Shown: positions 34,755 through 48,200 of the stretch, in pieces | How positions within the stretch are numbered: the first letter of the stretch is position 1 | Layout of the letters: every line of letters starts with the position of its first letter | Assembly: GCF_041381155.1 (NCBI RefSeq) | Contig: NC_091143.1 | Span: 33,295,331 to 33,359,330 of the forward strand | Direction of reading: 5' to 3' | Origin: Argopecten irradians | Taxonomy: Eukaryota; Mollusca; Bivalvia; Pectinida; Pectinidae | Length of the DNA stretch: 64,000 nt | Position numbers and translations under genes: made by a program | Notes under the pieces: model-generated | Databases searched by the model: none | Told to the model about the DNA's origin: nothing | Seen by the model: the letters and a program-made list of their open reading frames with translations, nothing else

Positions 34755-35752
34755 ATGGCCTACCCTATATTTCCGATGCTTCCAATACCCTGTAGTGATG
34801 CGAGATCGTCAACAAAAAGACGTGCCGGTAGGAACTTTATCTTCTTATTCAATAACCCTTGAGATTGGGACTGGAACTTGATGGCTTGTTCTATAATATT
34901 TTACTTATATCACGTGTAGATCTACAGTTTGTTCTCATTTACTCGTTCACTGTACATAACCTTATCATAACGGTCTGTTTACTCTTTTTGTTCATACAGT
35001 CGTAGCAGATAAATTTTACCGCTTTGACTTTTCATGGTTGTTTTCTTCAGAAACAGCACGAATAAGGGAGAAGTGGTTTAAGAGCAAAGCTTTGCATGAT
35101 AATGAAGAGTATAGCACCTTCCGGACCAAGTTGAGGCCACCCGCAGTTATAATGAGACGTGAACTGTTAAACAATAGAAACGCTAGAAGTGCCACATCCG
35201 TCGAGTGGGTGCAACCAGTCAGACCAGAGGTCGCAATGTGGAAAAAAGAATTCGAGGAGAGGTTCAAGAACCAGGTAGTCAAAAAGTAAGTCATCATTAA
35301 CTCTACATTCGTAAATTGTGGCATTGGTCAACATTTTTATATATCAAGATATATTTATTTTTTGTTTTAACTGGTTAACATTATGTATTTCAGTTTCTCA
35401 TCGATTTGTAGTGTGTATAGTAATAAAATTGGGGAACAAAACTAGAATATTCCATTGACGTACAAACGCATAAAAGTAAGTTATGATTATTTACAGGGCT
35501 ACTACCAAGCGCCTGAACTACGCACGTGTGGTATACCCATCTACACCTAAAAGGTTACAGCCCGTAACAGACCAGAACGAAAGTAACAAAACCCTATTCT
35601 ATACCACCAACGTGCGGGCATCAGCCGGCGGAGTGCCAGAAATGAAAGGACGCTACATTGTGGCACCAGGGTGGTGCTCGGAATACGTCTCTTGGCAAAG
35701 TTCCAAACTCGACAGAACACTTTCAGAGATGCATCGTCATAGCCTATTTTGA
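34755..35752 (+). CDS. Unrecognised 204-residue protein, three coding exons
   Basis: Exons 34755-34827, 35000-35285 and 35497-35752 join with GT/AG borders (CCG|GTAGGA, CATACAG|TCG, AAAAA|GTAAGT, TTTACAG|GGC). Phases close: G+TC makes V25 and AA+G makes K120. The protein starts MAYPIFPMLPIPCSD and is basic. It has a helical charged stretch with ETARIREKWFKSKALHDNEE (about 40-59), an MWKKEFEERFKNQVVKK segment (about 104-120), and a C-terminal GRYIVAPGWCSEYVSWQSSK near 173-192. There is no signal peptide or membrane segment. An ATG at 34737 would add six residues (MYFQED). Alternatively TACTTCCAG at 34740-34748 may be an acceptor from an upstream exon. I do not recognise the family; a small axonemal or sperm microtubule-associated protein is a guess only. 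Confidence 0.7.
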
Positions 35753-35831
35753 CGTCGGTACTTACGCATCATTTGGACGCTAGCCTCAAGTGCAATAGGA
35801 CATTGCTTTTCTATCTGGAATTCAAACGCAA

Positions 35832-35837
35832 AATAAA
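35832..35837 (+). terminator. Polyadenylation signal of the unknown gene
   Basis: AATAAA lies 80 bases after the TGA stop at 35750-35752, a normal position for a short 3' UTR. Confidence 0.6.
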
Positions 35838-35844
35838 CTGAACA

Positions 35845-36663
35845 GTATACAGTAAAACCTGCCATAAAGAAGACCTCTGTAAGAAGACCGCCTGCTTAAT
35901 AAGACCACTTTGAAACCAAGCTGAATTGGACAATTTCAACACAATTTGACTTGCATATTAATACTTGCCTATCAAGTTCGTTTTCTTTGTCAACGGGAAG
36001 GTCTTATTGCCAGTCTGGGATAATTATAGTGTCACATATAGTCAGCGACCGGGACGTGCCATAAAGAACGATGTACATGTGTGGCATCGCCTCTCCCTGA
36101 ACGTTCCGTCAGACAGGACGTTAGTATGTGTGTCGGTACACTTTTCGTACTTTGGATCTCAAAGACGCATATTTTTGTCCTCAGTTTTATTTATCCACAA
36201 ACACAGTACAGTTCCTCTGTACACATGCACACTTGGAACATTAATACCGTGAAAAGGTAGCGGCAGACTACTAGCATGTTATATCTAGTCCCACAATATT
36301 GTATAGAATTGCATATTCATATGTAATTAAATGTTGATTTGTGTTTTATTCTCTTGTTCATATAGATGAATAAATACCTGAATTGAACTACAGCTGTAAG
36401 CCAATGGCTAATTAATATCCCTTCGTATGAGACAATGGCAACTAAATGAAATTCTATTTTTTGAAAACAAGAACAAATATGTCCAACTACAATTCATGAA
36501 ATTTCAATTGTGTTCATTTTGATGTTTCATTTGGTTACCATGATAACCAAATGATATCTTCAAAACTATAACTATTATGTTTGCCAGCCTTTTAAACCCC
36601 AAAACAGCAATTTGTTGCTCTGTTGCTTCCACAGTAACGATTATAAAACCATTCGATATGTAA
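35845..36663. other. No gene; partial interspersed repeat
   Basis: GTAAAACCTGCCATAAAGAA then GACCTCTGTAAGAAGACC (35851 onward) is the start of a dispersed repeat that I associate with molluscs. The rest shows no coding potential. Confidence 0.45.
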
Positions 36664-37142
36664 GACAAGAGGCCCATACGGCCTGTATCGCTCACCTGGT
36701 TTGTAATGCTAAGTAATGTTTTGAATATAAGGTCATTGTTTCTTTTCTGATGGAATTTAAAGATTAACCTCTATTCCCCCTATTGGGCCCCATCCTCCCG
36801 CCCGCGGGAAGCCAGAGCCAAAATTTATATAAACTCGGTACCTTCCCCCAAGAATGTTTCCGGCCAAATTTGGTTATAATTAATGCAGAACTCTATGACT
36901 AGTAGGGGTTAAAGGATTTACCTCTATTTCCCCTATTTGACCCCATCCCTACTGCCCCCGGGAGGTCAGAGTCAAAATTTACACAAACTCTATTCCCGCT
37001 AAGGATGTTTCTGACCAATTTTGATTATAGTCCATGTAGAACTCCATGACTAGAAGCAATTTAAAGGAAATGTTGACGACTGGATGCTGGACGCCGCACC
37101 ATGACATAGGCTCACCAGCCCTTCAGACCAGGTGAGCTAATA
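36664..37142 (+). repeat. Interspersed repeat with CACCTGG / CCAGGTGAGCTAA ends
   Basis: Starts AAGAGGCCCATACGGCCTGT and ends CAGACCAGGTGAGCTAATAA. Two internal modules of about 150 bp share CCTCTATTCCCCCTATT and GAACTC(T/C)ATGACTAG. Non-coding. Confidence 0.7.
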
Positions 37143-38201
37143 ATAGGCATTTATATGTTACATCACTTGATCACATTAATTAGAGCAATGTCCGGGGAAT
37201 AACAAACAGAAACAATATCATCTTCTAAATGTTTGACAAGTTATTGTAGATGAGAAACAAAATAGGACACTAATAAAACCAAGCATTGTTTCATTTACAT
37301 TTTATTGACTTCAGTGATACATGTTTACTGTCACCAGCATCCCTTGCTTGCGACACAAATTAACAAATGGAGAATCACATGTAGACATGATTACCTATAA
37401 CAGACAGTGGTATAATTTCTGGGACAAATAAGGACCTTGTTTTCTACCACAATCGGCGGTGTTATTCAACTCTCAAGATATTGAATAAACACTGCAGCTG
37501 TTGATTAACAATTTGTTAATACAACATGGTATAAACTCTGTACGCATTCTGATTGGCTGACACGATGAGCTAAAGCTCGCGTCTTTTGTAATTTTTAAAA
37601 AATAGCTCACTCGTGTGAAATAAATTCAATATTCAACAACCACTCATTGTGTAACCTCTCTTTAAACACTATGTTTTCGATTTTTTAAAACTAAAAAATA
37701 AAGTCGGCCTCCTACAATAATATCAATAAATAACATTAGTACATTGTCATTTCTATTCATCAGAATTACTCCCCTTCCTCTCACTCTGTCGGTACTCTGA
37801 AAAAATCATGGACTCAAATAAAGGGGGGTAACTCTCGATAAAAAAATCAGAAAGAGTGATTGTCAATTACGTCCCTCTGTTTAACGAGTCACAAACAAGT
37901 CGTTTTACAAACAATCATCATGTAGGTTTATATTAAACGTATCACAAGTTAAAAATGTTTCCATTTTCAAAATCATATCCAGAAGTTGTGTTTTTAATCA
38001 AGAAATAGTGGAGAAGAGAGAAGACTTTACCGGTAAAAGTAACACCACAAATATCAGCAGCAACAATAAGTAGTTTTGACCAGAGGTCAGGGTAACCTAT
38101 ATCAGTGAAGTGGACATTTCAGCTAAATAATACAAAATGTTATATTATCATCCATCCGACCTGTTTTGAACGTCTTTTTTTTTTCTGAATTCTACTGAGA
38201 A
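37143..38201. other. No gene seen
   Basis: AT-rich. CAATAAAATG on the minus strand near 37303-37308 is a possible distal polyadenylation signal for the UBE2Q gene. GATTGGCTGACACGATGAGC near 37550 resembles dispersed repeat text. Confidence 0.35.
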
Positions 38202-38211
38202 TGATTTAACC

Positions 38212-38354
38212 ATAGGAGTTTGACGTTCTGTCAATATTATAGAGTATACATATATAGAAAATACTCCTATATACTATATAAAACCATTAATTGTATATAG
38301 GGGTATTTTTCATATATGTATACTATATATTATTGACTGAACGTCAAACTCCTG
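38212..38354. mobile_element. 143-bp MITE with 10-bp target-site duplication
   Basis: Flanked by TGATTTAACC on both sides (38202-38211 and 38355-38364). Ends AGGAGTTTGACGTTCTGTCA and its inverse pair over about 60 bp with few mismatches, leaving almost no unpaired centre. A 9-10-bp duplication is typical of Mutator-like (MULE) elements. No coding capacity. Its arm is homologous over about 70 bp to the 78-bp satellite monomer at 8.7-10.7 kb. Confidence 0.85.
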
Positions 38355-38364
38355 TGATTTAACC

Positions 38365-39074
38365 CTAACTCAAGTGACGGGAATGTTTGGTAAAGCATCC
38401 ATATGTTCTAAATTAAAATCATTAAAATTAAGAAGTCTTTTTAAGTTGATGCTCTCAAATTCAATCTCGGGAATACTGCTGTAACTTTTTATGTAATAAT
38501 TCAAACATGGTAGTAATCTTAACCAAAACATCCTTAAATTTCCTTTTCTTTCAATAGGTTTTTGTACTAAACAAGCCTCTTACCCTTCCTAAAATCTTCA
38601 GCCATAAACGTTTTTCTCTCTACGACGATTGCTATGGATGACTTTTTCTATCGGAGTTACTTTCCTTTATTTAACTGTGTACCTCATTTATCTGGCTGAC
38701 TTCACAATGACAAATTGGAACACGTGACAGTAAAAACACCATGATTTAACAGGTAGAGTACTATATTTAGTGTCTGGTGACAGTACACTAAAGATCAAAA
38801 TCGTATATGGAACCATGTTCCATGTGGAACAATACAATGGGGCTAAGCCTGTATGCTACTCTTTGACTGACAAGACTTGTATGTGAGGTATTGATTGGTT
38901 TAGACCGTGTGTTGGAGCCTTACACCTGAAAATATCGCCAGAAATATCAAGGGTACAGACGAAGTAAAACAAAGGGAAGTAACTCTGGTAGATTAGAATA
39001 TTTCTGCTCAATTATATAATCATAACTTTATACATGTAAATTAAACGCATATATTGCAAAACAAAAAACTTTCT
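38365..39074. other. No gene seen
   Basis: Possibly part of the UBE2Q 3' flank. No repeat or coding signal recognised. Confidence 0.35.
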
Positions 39075-40190
39075 TGTTCGATTTTAACAAGAGTTACAGT
39101 ATAAAGTAGTGGTTAATAATTAATATAAGCAATACAAGGAAATCCTTTGTTGAATATGTAAGTTTCTGAAATAGGTAAAGGTCATTTGTTGAACAAAGTT
39201 GGTAGCCTTTCATCCATATATATGATTCTAACCCATTCAGGGATTAAGGAGGAATCAGATTTTAAAACTACAATTAGAAAATTTTCTACTTTTGTGGCCC
39301 AATCCCTCAGGCTCTAGGGGTCAAAGCAGGCTGATTTATATAAAATATGATTGCCCTTTCCCAACTATGTTTCAAACCAACTTTAGTTGCCATCCATCCA
39401 AGGATATAGGAGGAGTAGGGTTTTAAAGCTAAAATTAAGTAAACTTGCCCTTTTGGGGCCCCGCCCCTCTGCCTCCAGGGGTCAGACCTGTCTCGTTTAT
39501 ATAAAATATTATTGTCCTTCTCCAATGATGTTTCACACTAAATATGGATGAAATCCATCCAAAGATGAATGAGGAGTAAGATTTCAAAGCTAAAATTAAG
39601 AAAATTGTCCCTTTTGTGGCCCAATCTCTCAAGCCCTAGGGGTCAAAGCAGGCTGATTTATATAAAATATGATTGCCCTTTCCAAACTATGTTTCAAACC
39701 AACTTTAGTTGCCATCCATCCAAGGATATAGGAGGAGTAGGATTTTAAAGCTAAAATTAAGAAAACTTCCCCTTTTGGGGCCCCGCCCCTCTGCCCCCAG
39801 AGGTCGGGGCAGGCTCATTTATATATATAAAAAAAAAATTGTCCTACCCAAATGATTTTTCAAACCAAATATGGAGGTAATCCATTCAAGGATGAAGGAG
39901 GAGTAGGATTTTAAAGATGAAATTTAGAAAATTTCCCCTTTTGGGGCCCTGCCCCTCTGCCCCTAGGGGTTGGATCTATCTCATTTATATGAAATATGAT
40001 TGTCCTTCCCCAATGATGTTTCAAATCAAATATGGATGTAATCCACTCAAGGAGGAGTAGGTTTTTGTATAATTAGTCTTACGCAGGATGCACAGCAGAG
40101 GGGGACAGCGGAAGGCGCATGACAACAGATGAAACATGATTAGAATAGGTCATCCTGACCTAAAAATCAGAAAAAGGTCAGATGACCTAA
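39075..40190 (+). repeat. Interspersed repeat made of ~145-170-bp modules
   Basis: Five diverged modules each contain GGAGTAGGATTTTAAAGCTA, CCCCTTTTGGGGCCC and ATATAAAATATGATTGTCCT. It ends GGTCATCCTGACCTAAAAAT. A homologous element lies at 51.53-52.90 kb. Minus-strand open frames across it are incidental. Confidence 0.8.
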
Positions 40191-42220
40191 AACTTTTACT
40201 ATTTGATATGTAGTGCACATTGCTAATTGTTTTTTGTTTTTTTTTTAAATTCATAGCTTTTCGTCATTTTTCAAAATTTTCAGTTTCTTTCCTTCAGTTT
40301 CAGCAACACACTTGTATGTGGATTTTCGTTTTTAAATAAATGAGTATCAATATATATATTTTTTTCTAAATCAAATCAATATTTTATGTTTTATAGAAAT
40401 CTAATCAATAACATAATGAAACATCACATATCAAATGGGATTACAAAATATCAATATCTATCCACAAATCCCCGAACACAATAACCAAATTAACTCCTGA
40501 TTCAATTTATAAGGTATTCTGTTCTGACCAATGCAGTCATAGTCGACAAGAATGTACCTTTCTCCTTTACTGGTTTTTACAGTCGACACTTGAAATGCCA
40601 CTTTGCAATAAATATCATGTCATGTTCAAATTTTCAAAGCAGTGATATATGAAAATTATTTCAGGTTTAAAACTATCTTTCTGGGAGCTACATAAAGTCT
40701 ATTTTGACCACATTTGTGCTTTTCTTGCCAGAGAAGTAAGATAGATTAACAAACGTTAACAACTAATAATATTCATCGAAATGACTGTCTGCTGCAATTT
40801 CACTCTGGAATGCATTATATAATGAAGGTTTTATATTTAGTTCTAAGTGAATCCAAAGATGTTTTCTTTTATATTCAAATAAAATATATTAAAACATAAC
40901 GACTGCACATATTGCCTAACCATTTCTTGAAAACTTCCAAGGGGTGAGACTAATAATTACATTTGGGACAGAATCCAGGAAAAATGTAAAGTACGGAAAT
41001 AATTAATAATTATGTTCTGAAAAAATATTGTTCTAATATTTGGGAAAGTAGACAAAACTCTTCAGCTACGTTTTATCCTGCTTGTATCTATCAAGTATGG
41101 AGCATTTTCGACACACTTTATTCTAAATAAAGCCAACATGTTTCTGGATGATTACAAAAATCATTTGTTCTTCACCTATTTGCACAGTGGATATGAAAAT
41201 TGAGCGTTGTTGTAAATTGTAAGAGATTAATGAAAAATGAGAGAAAAAATAAAAAAAGAAACAAAAATACAGCGAGGTTTTATATAGTATAACCATGATA
41301 CAGCTATATAAAGTCCTTGTAATAGAATATCAACTAAATGACAATGTACTTGACGACTAGAATGCTGTAGGAAATGTCTGTTTCAGTATAATAATTTATC
41401 TATCTGGTATGACATATACATATACTTTTCATACAAACCACACCAAATCTACAGATTCTTTCATACTCACAATTTCAAACGGATACAATCATTCAGCATA
41501 AAACCACTATCACTTACAACCCTACATTCAAGACAAACAACCTGATAATCGTTATGTGTAGTTACCTCCTCATAATTACTCTAGTATTTGCGTAGCACAT
41601 CACAAGAACAACCTTTATTGCAGAAGTTTGTACAATGTTTCAAGAAATAAAGTGATTTAACACAATATTTTGACAAAAATGGAATATTTTTGAAATGGTA
41701 AATTTTACCAGACCCAAAGTTATGTCAGATGTTGATGTTAAATTTATGGCCAGGTATATTTTGTTTTCTCTCTCACTCTAATGTTGATTACTCTTAATTA
41801 AGCAACACTTCTAGAATATCAAAATATAAGTGTTAAATAATAAAGAGACTTTCAGCATATTATTTTTGTGATATGCTACTAGTATAACAATGAAAGCAAA
41901 CCTGACAAAAAGCATCCCTGTTGATCAGATCATATAGGCTTTAGAATATGAGGAACAAACAATGTCTTGTGATTTGAGGCTACTGGTCTGGTATATCAAC
42001 CCTAGCACATGTACAGCCAAGCATCTTCATTCAAGAATGTCAGTGAACTGAATTATGTGACCCCAACAAATTCAGCTGTGTGGAAGATGGCTGACTGATG
42101 CTGTGTACAGTAGCATTTCAGAACAACGGCACAATGCAGAGTAGGCAACATAGGTGATTCTCTTTTTAGTCTCAGCGTGAGGATGATTTAAAATGTCACA
42201 AATAAAACACCATTAGGATC
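40191..42220. other. 3' flank and probable 3' UTR of the UBE2Q gene
   Basis: No coding sequence. Minus-strand AATAAA words occur at 41614-41619 and near 41117, so the transcript could end at several places; the sequence does not decide which. Confidence 0.4.
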
Positions 42221-42252
42221 TTAACCATCTTCTTTAGGCGGAGTAAACCATC
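42221..42252 (-). CDS. UBE2Q2: UBE2Q exon 12 (terminal coding exon)
   Basis: Codes for the last nine residues, WFTPPKEDG, then TAA. The acceptor is CATTCCAG. The first two bases complete G361 with exon 11. Confidence 0.92.
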
Positions 42253-45200
42253 CTGGAATGAAGAAGTAAACAATAAGAAAAGGTAAGAGAAGTTTAGGGA
42301 CAAATATCAGGGCTGTGTAACAAATACCTGGGTCAGAAATTGTGTACCCAAACCATGAAGCACTTTTGTAATTTTAGCAACTTCCATCAAATGACAAATA
42401 CAAATATATTTTACAAAAGTACCTTTGTCTGGACACATTTTGATAGTTAAACGGCAATGTATGGTTATACTCACTAGAAATATTGAATGGACAACAGAAA
42501 AACATTAATTTGAAACGATGATATTGAAAGCAGTAAATTGTATGCATACAAGAAATTTAAATACTTTCTCTAAACCATGATACATTCTCTAAATCATTTT
42601 TTCGTTTTCCTCTGCCGTGAAGTAAGCAGTAATTCCGGTCATGCACACAAGCATTACAAATCAGCATGTTCGTTGATCAAAACAGAAAGAATGAAAGGCC
42701 CATATCAGTATCGCATATATCTTCTGAATATTACATGATATTTTTAGTAATATAAAAGTTCTTTGAGTTGTTTTTTTTTCCTCGTATATAAGATAAATGT
42801 GTCATTTGTTAATCTTCCTAATTTTCTTACCATTTTTTTCGTGAATCTTAACTAAAGACTTGAAAGACTGCTGGGCTCTTGCTAAACTATACTGATTCTG
42901 AAACAAAAACAAAACAAAATATTCTTGAAAAAGCAATATCAGATTGATAGCATCACTTATCGTAATGGGTTTGTATGTTACTTTATTCCATCGGAGAGAC
43001 GTTTGTCTGAAAGTAGTATTAATGTCAGCGACAATGATGCATGGGAGAATTATTTGTCTTTCAGGATGTAAATCTCTATGTTTCAAATACAGCAAAGCAT
43101 ATATAAATAATCATAGGAAACCGTCTATAAATAGTTATAGGAAACCATCAATAAATAGTCAAAGGAAACCATCTATAAAATAGTCATAGGAAACCATCTA
43201 TAAATAGTCATAGGAAACCATCTATAAATAGTCATAGGAAACCATCTATATAAAGTCATAGTCTATAAAAAGTCATAGGAAACCATCTATAAATAGTAAT
43301 TGGAAACCATCTATAAATAGTCATTGGAAACCATCTATAAATAGTCATAAAGAACTCATAACATGCAAATTAAGTACCTTTGAAGCAGAAAACTGGATTC
43401 TAGCCTTCCCTTTTACAAGTGTTGCTGCAATCTGCATAATCACTGACTCCATACTGTACACTATACTCCATCCCTGTCACAGTAAACACAAATATGGTAT
43501 CAAACAACAAGAAATAGGCCCCCTCTGGACAAAAAATACAACAAGGACATAGTCATTCAGATCCCCCGCCAATAGAGATATCAAAGCTGAAGTAAGTTTG
43601 ATTGTGGAGACTTATGTGTATGAAAAAAAACAGGAAAAAGGAAGTTGAGCTAAAGAAAGACGGAGTATAATTCAAGAAGAGCGGGGCTGCAATTGTTGAA
43701 TCAGGTATACAGCCTTGACATTTATATTAGACTATATACACAAAGATGGGTGGAGTTTTGCAAAGTAACATTTACCATTTACCATGATATTTTCAGCAAT
43801 GTTTCGCTGGTAACGGAAAAAGTGCAAAAAATGAAAACCTAAAAATAGCAAAAGGTACTACTAGACCATAAAAAGAATGCGTCTATGAAGTTTCGTGGAA
43901 ATATCTCTGCTGGTTTTAGAGTTATGCTGCGGAAACGAACCTGGTACAAAAATATGATATTTTCAGCAATGTTTCCATGGTTACGGAAAAAGTGCAAAAA
44001 ATGAAAACCTAAAAATAGCAAAAGGCACTACTAGACCATAAGAACAATGTGTCTATGAAGTTTCATGGAAATATCTCTGCTGGTTTTAGAGTTGTGCTCC
44101 GGAAACGATTTTTACACAAAAATCTGCCATTTTCAGCAATGTTTCCATGGTTACAGAAAAAAGTACAAAAAGTGAAAACCTTAAAATAGCAAAAGGCACT
44201 ACTAGACCATAAGACCAATGTGCCAATGAAGTTTCGTGGAAATATCTCTTCTGGTTTTAGAGTTATGCTCTGGAAACGAACCTGGTACAAAAATATGATA
44301 TTTTCAGCAATGTTTCCATGGTTACGGAAAAAATGCAAAAAATGAAAACCTAAAAATAGCAAAAGGCACTACTAGACCATAAGACCAATGTGTGTATGAA
44401 GTTTCCTGGAAATATTTCTACTGGTTTTAGAGTTATGCTCCGGAAACCATTCGTACGGACGGACGGACGGAACCCAATTGTATATCCCCTGCCAACTTCG
44501 TTGGGAGGGGGATAATAAAGAATGGCTGAGATATTACACTTATACATACCCTGACTACTTCTAGGTAATATTACACTTATTACACCCCGACTATTTCTAG
44601 GTAATATTACACTTATTACACCCTTACTACTTCTAGATAATATTACACTAATTATACCCTGACTATTTCTAGGTAACATTACACTAATTATACCCTGACT
44701 ACTTCTAGGTAACATTACACTTATTATACCTCAACTACTTCTAGGTAACATTACACTTGTTATACCCCGACTACTTCTAGGTAATATTACACTTATTACA
44801 CCCCGACTACTTCTAGGTAATATTACACTTATTACACCCTTACTACTTCTAGATAATATTACACTTATTACACCCTTACTACTTCTAGGTAATATTACAC
44901 TTATTACACCCTTACTACTTCTAGGTAATATTACACTTATTATACCCGACTACTTCTAGGTAATATTACACTTATTACACCCCGACTACTTCTAGGTAAT
45001 ATTACACTTATTACACCCCGACTACTTCTAGGTAACATTACACTTAATTATACCCCGACTACTTCTAGGTAATATTACACTTATTACACCCGACTACTTC
45101 TAGGTAACATTACACTTATTACACCCTTACTACTTCTAGGTAACATTACACTTATTACACCCCGACTACTTCTAGGTAATATTACACTTATTACACCCTT

Positions 45201-48200
45201 ACTACTTCTAGATAATATTACACTTATTACACCCTTACTACTTCTAGGTAACATTACACTTATTACACCCCGACTACTTCTAGATAATATTACACTTATT
45301 ACACCCTGACTACTTCTAGGTAATATTACACTTATTACACCCTTACTACTTCTAGGTAATATTACACTTATTACACCCTTACTACTTCTAGATAATATTA
45401 CACTTATTACACCCTTACTACTTCTAGGTAATATTACACTTATTACACCCTTACTACTTCTAGATAATATTACACTTATTACACCCTTACTACTTCTAGA
45501 TAATATTACACTTATTACACCCCGACTATTTCTAGGTAATATTACACTTATTACCCCCCGACTACTTCTAGATAATATTTCACTTATTACACCCCGACTA
45601 CTTCTAGATAATATTACACTTATTACACCCTTACTACTTCTAGATAATAATACACTTATTTCTTTGAATTTGCTTCAGCAGTTTTGGAGAAGTCTTAAAT
45701 GTTTATTATTTACTGTCACATGATGCACGACGTAAGACGACTGACAATAGGCATTTAGACTTGTTCACTTGACACCAAGAATGCACAGAAAAAAATCAAG
45801 CAAGTTATGGATTCAGCCGAATAGTATGGTAGAAGAAACAAAATATATTTTATAAAAGGCCCACAGGGTCTGCATTTTTTCATACTGGCTATTCTTGGGA
45901 TGATAACAAATCACCTCAACTTAATATTATGTTTCCATAGGATATAGCTGACTATAAGCAATTTTTTCAATTCTGTCACAAATAAGTAGCAGTAAAATTG
46001 ATAATTTCAATGTTACCGTCTCCACAATTTACATTTTACTGTATAGCACTTATATTCCTGTGACACATATTTTATGGTTTCCCCAACGGAACATTTTGGT
46101 GTGATTTAAATTCTGTGGTACACGCATTCCTCTATATGCAATATTAGAAATTTTGCATAACAGTAGTGGAATTCCAAATACTATGCTCCTGTTTTGTATT
46201 CGCAAATTTCAGGAAAACCATAAATATAGCAAAAATTACCCACCCATCCCTTGCGAAAACTGCTATACGGTATTAAATGTTTTTTAGTTTGTGTCCAGTT
46301 TACCTGTCGTGTAAGGAGCTCCATACAGATGGCACCGCCTCCTAAAACATAGCCTCCTTGTAAAACAGGCGTTATCACTCGTACAAATGGTGGTTCTGAA
46401 GGATAGTTATCCTGGAGAAAAACAAATATTGTTGTTTGTATAATTATATTTTTTATTTTGGACTGGTCCATCAATATATATCTAATTTTGTTCGAACTAA
46501 CCGAAGGCTTACATATTAACACCTATCTATAGACCTATGTACGTGTATTAATTGTTGGGATTTCATAATCGTTTTATACTCTTCTAATAATAATCAATTT
46601 CAAAGTGGAAATTATGAGCAACTACATTTCAATACACCAAGAAACGACATAGCATAGATGAAAATAAATAAAAGTTATAACAGAAACATAACATATTTGA
46701 CCTAAAGATGGCCCAGGGAGCGGGCAACTGGCTATGGGTGGCACCCTTTTTTAGTTCATTATTTCTTAAGTTATCTGAAACAGACTATATACCAAAAGCT
46801 TGCCACTAGACAGTCATCACTTCAAAGGGAACAGCCCCAAACTTTGAAATGGACTATATCAATTTTCCTCCCTGATGTTTTCTAGCACATGGACCCTGTT
46901 GTCTAGACAGAATACTGGCACACCCCAAAGTGAATCAGGGAACGCTTCAACCTGTCAGCTGTCACCATAAACCAATGTTTGAAGGTTTTAATCAGAGCTA
47001 TGTTGGTGTTGCTCAAGCAGTTTATGAAAACACCAGCGCTGATGTGTAACAGTGAATAGATGATATGGTTGACAACCACTAAGACTATGACAGTCCAGAT
47101 CATTGACATTCAAACTATCTAATATCGGATAAATTTTTGGCTGTTATTTTATTCTGTAAATTGGATAAGAAATAAAAACTAAAGAAAGGTAAGTGCATTG
47201 TTTATTTGTGATACTAGCTGGACACTGCATCATTTTATTTCTTTTTAAAGAAAAAAAAGGCAGGGACAACCTTATTACAGCAGGCGCCCTTTAGGTCAAA
47301 TACGTTGTATCTAATATACTGGCATGTTTCTGCTTATAATTACATGTGCATTTCTGGTACAATTTTTTTCTCTACTTTTTTTTTTTAATAATTTATTCAT
47401 TTCTACACAAATATGCATTGACTCCATCACTGAGACTGAAACTGTGATATCGCACTGTGTCTTCATTAGATACATTTTTTTGTTTAGTTTTGCATTGATC
47501 AGTAAAGATTTATTATATTTGCTAGAGTTACCTCCCTTATACTCAAGATCAAACAGAGATGTTTTCACTGGAAGCAATTACCAAAACCAAGGCTTATAAT
47601 TAATCCTATACTAAAGAAGAATCATCATAATTTGTTATGGATAACAGTTTTTCAACACTTGCACCAAACCTTTACCATGTGATTTTGGCCAATAGGTCCT
47701 CTTGAAATTCTCAAAATCCAGCAATTTCTTTCTTAAAATGATAGTTCATACCCATCACAACTTTTATGATCCTAAATTAATGTAGAAATCAATGTAATTT
47801 GTTACGAATAATAGTTTTTCAACACTTGCACCAAAACCTTACCCTGCGATTCCCAGCGACAACACAAACACAGTTGCTGACGCCAGAGTGATTTGAGAGG
47901 CAAGCTAAAAAGAGATCACTTGTTGAAAGCGAGTTTGATCAAATATATTACATATGAATTCCTGTTAGGTTGTTTACATAACGACAGGACATACCTTAAA
48001 TGTAAAATTAAGAAGAATATGGTCCCTGCCTTCTTTTTCCTTAAATGTCTGCAGATCAGTGTACAAAGAGCTATCTGGATCCACTCTGAAAAAGAAAACA
48101 GAAATTAACACTGACACGTCACACAAACCTTAACCATTGACCTTAACAGTCACCTGAGTTTGGATACAAAATAAAACAAAGACATATAAACACTATGTAT

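Noticed and set aside
43839..44715. Minus-strand frames with a repeated [20 protein letters not shown] motif
   Set aside because: They translate the ~160-180-bp modules of an interspersed repeat and then the 36-bp satellite; neither is conserved protein.
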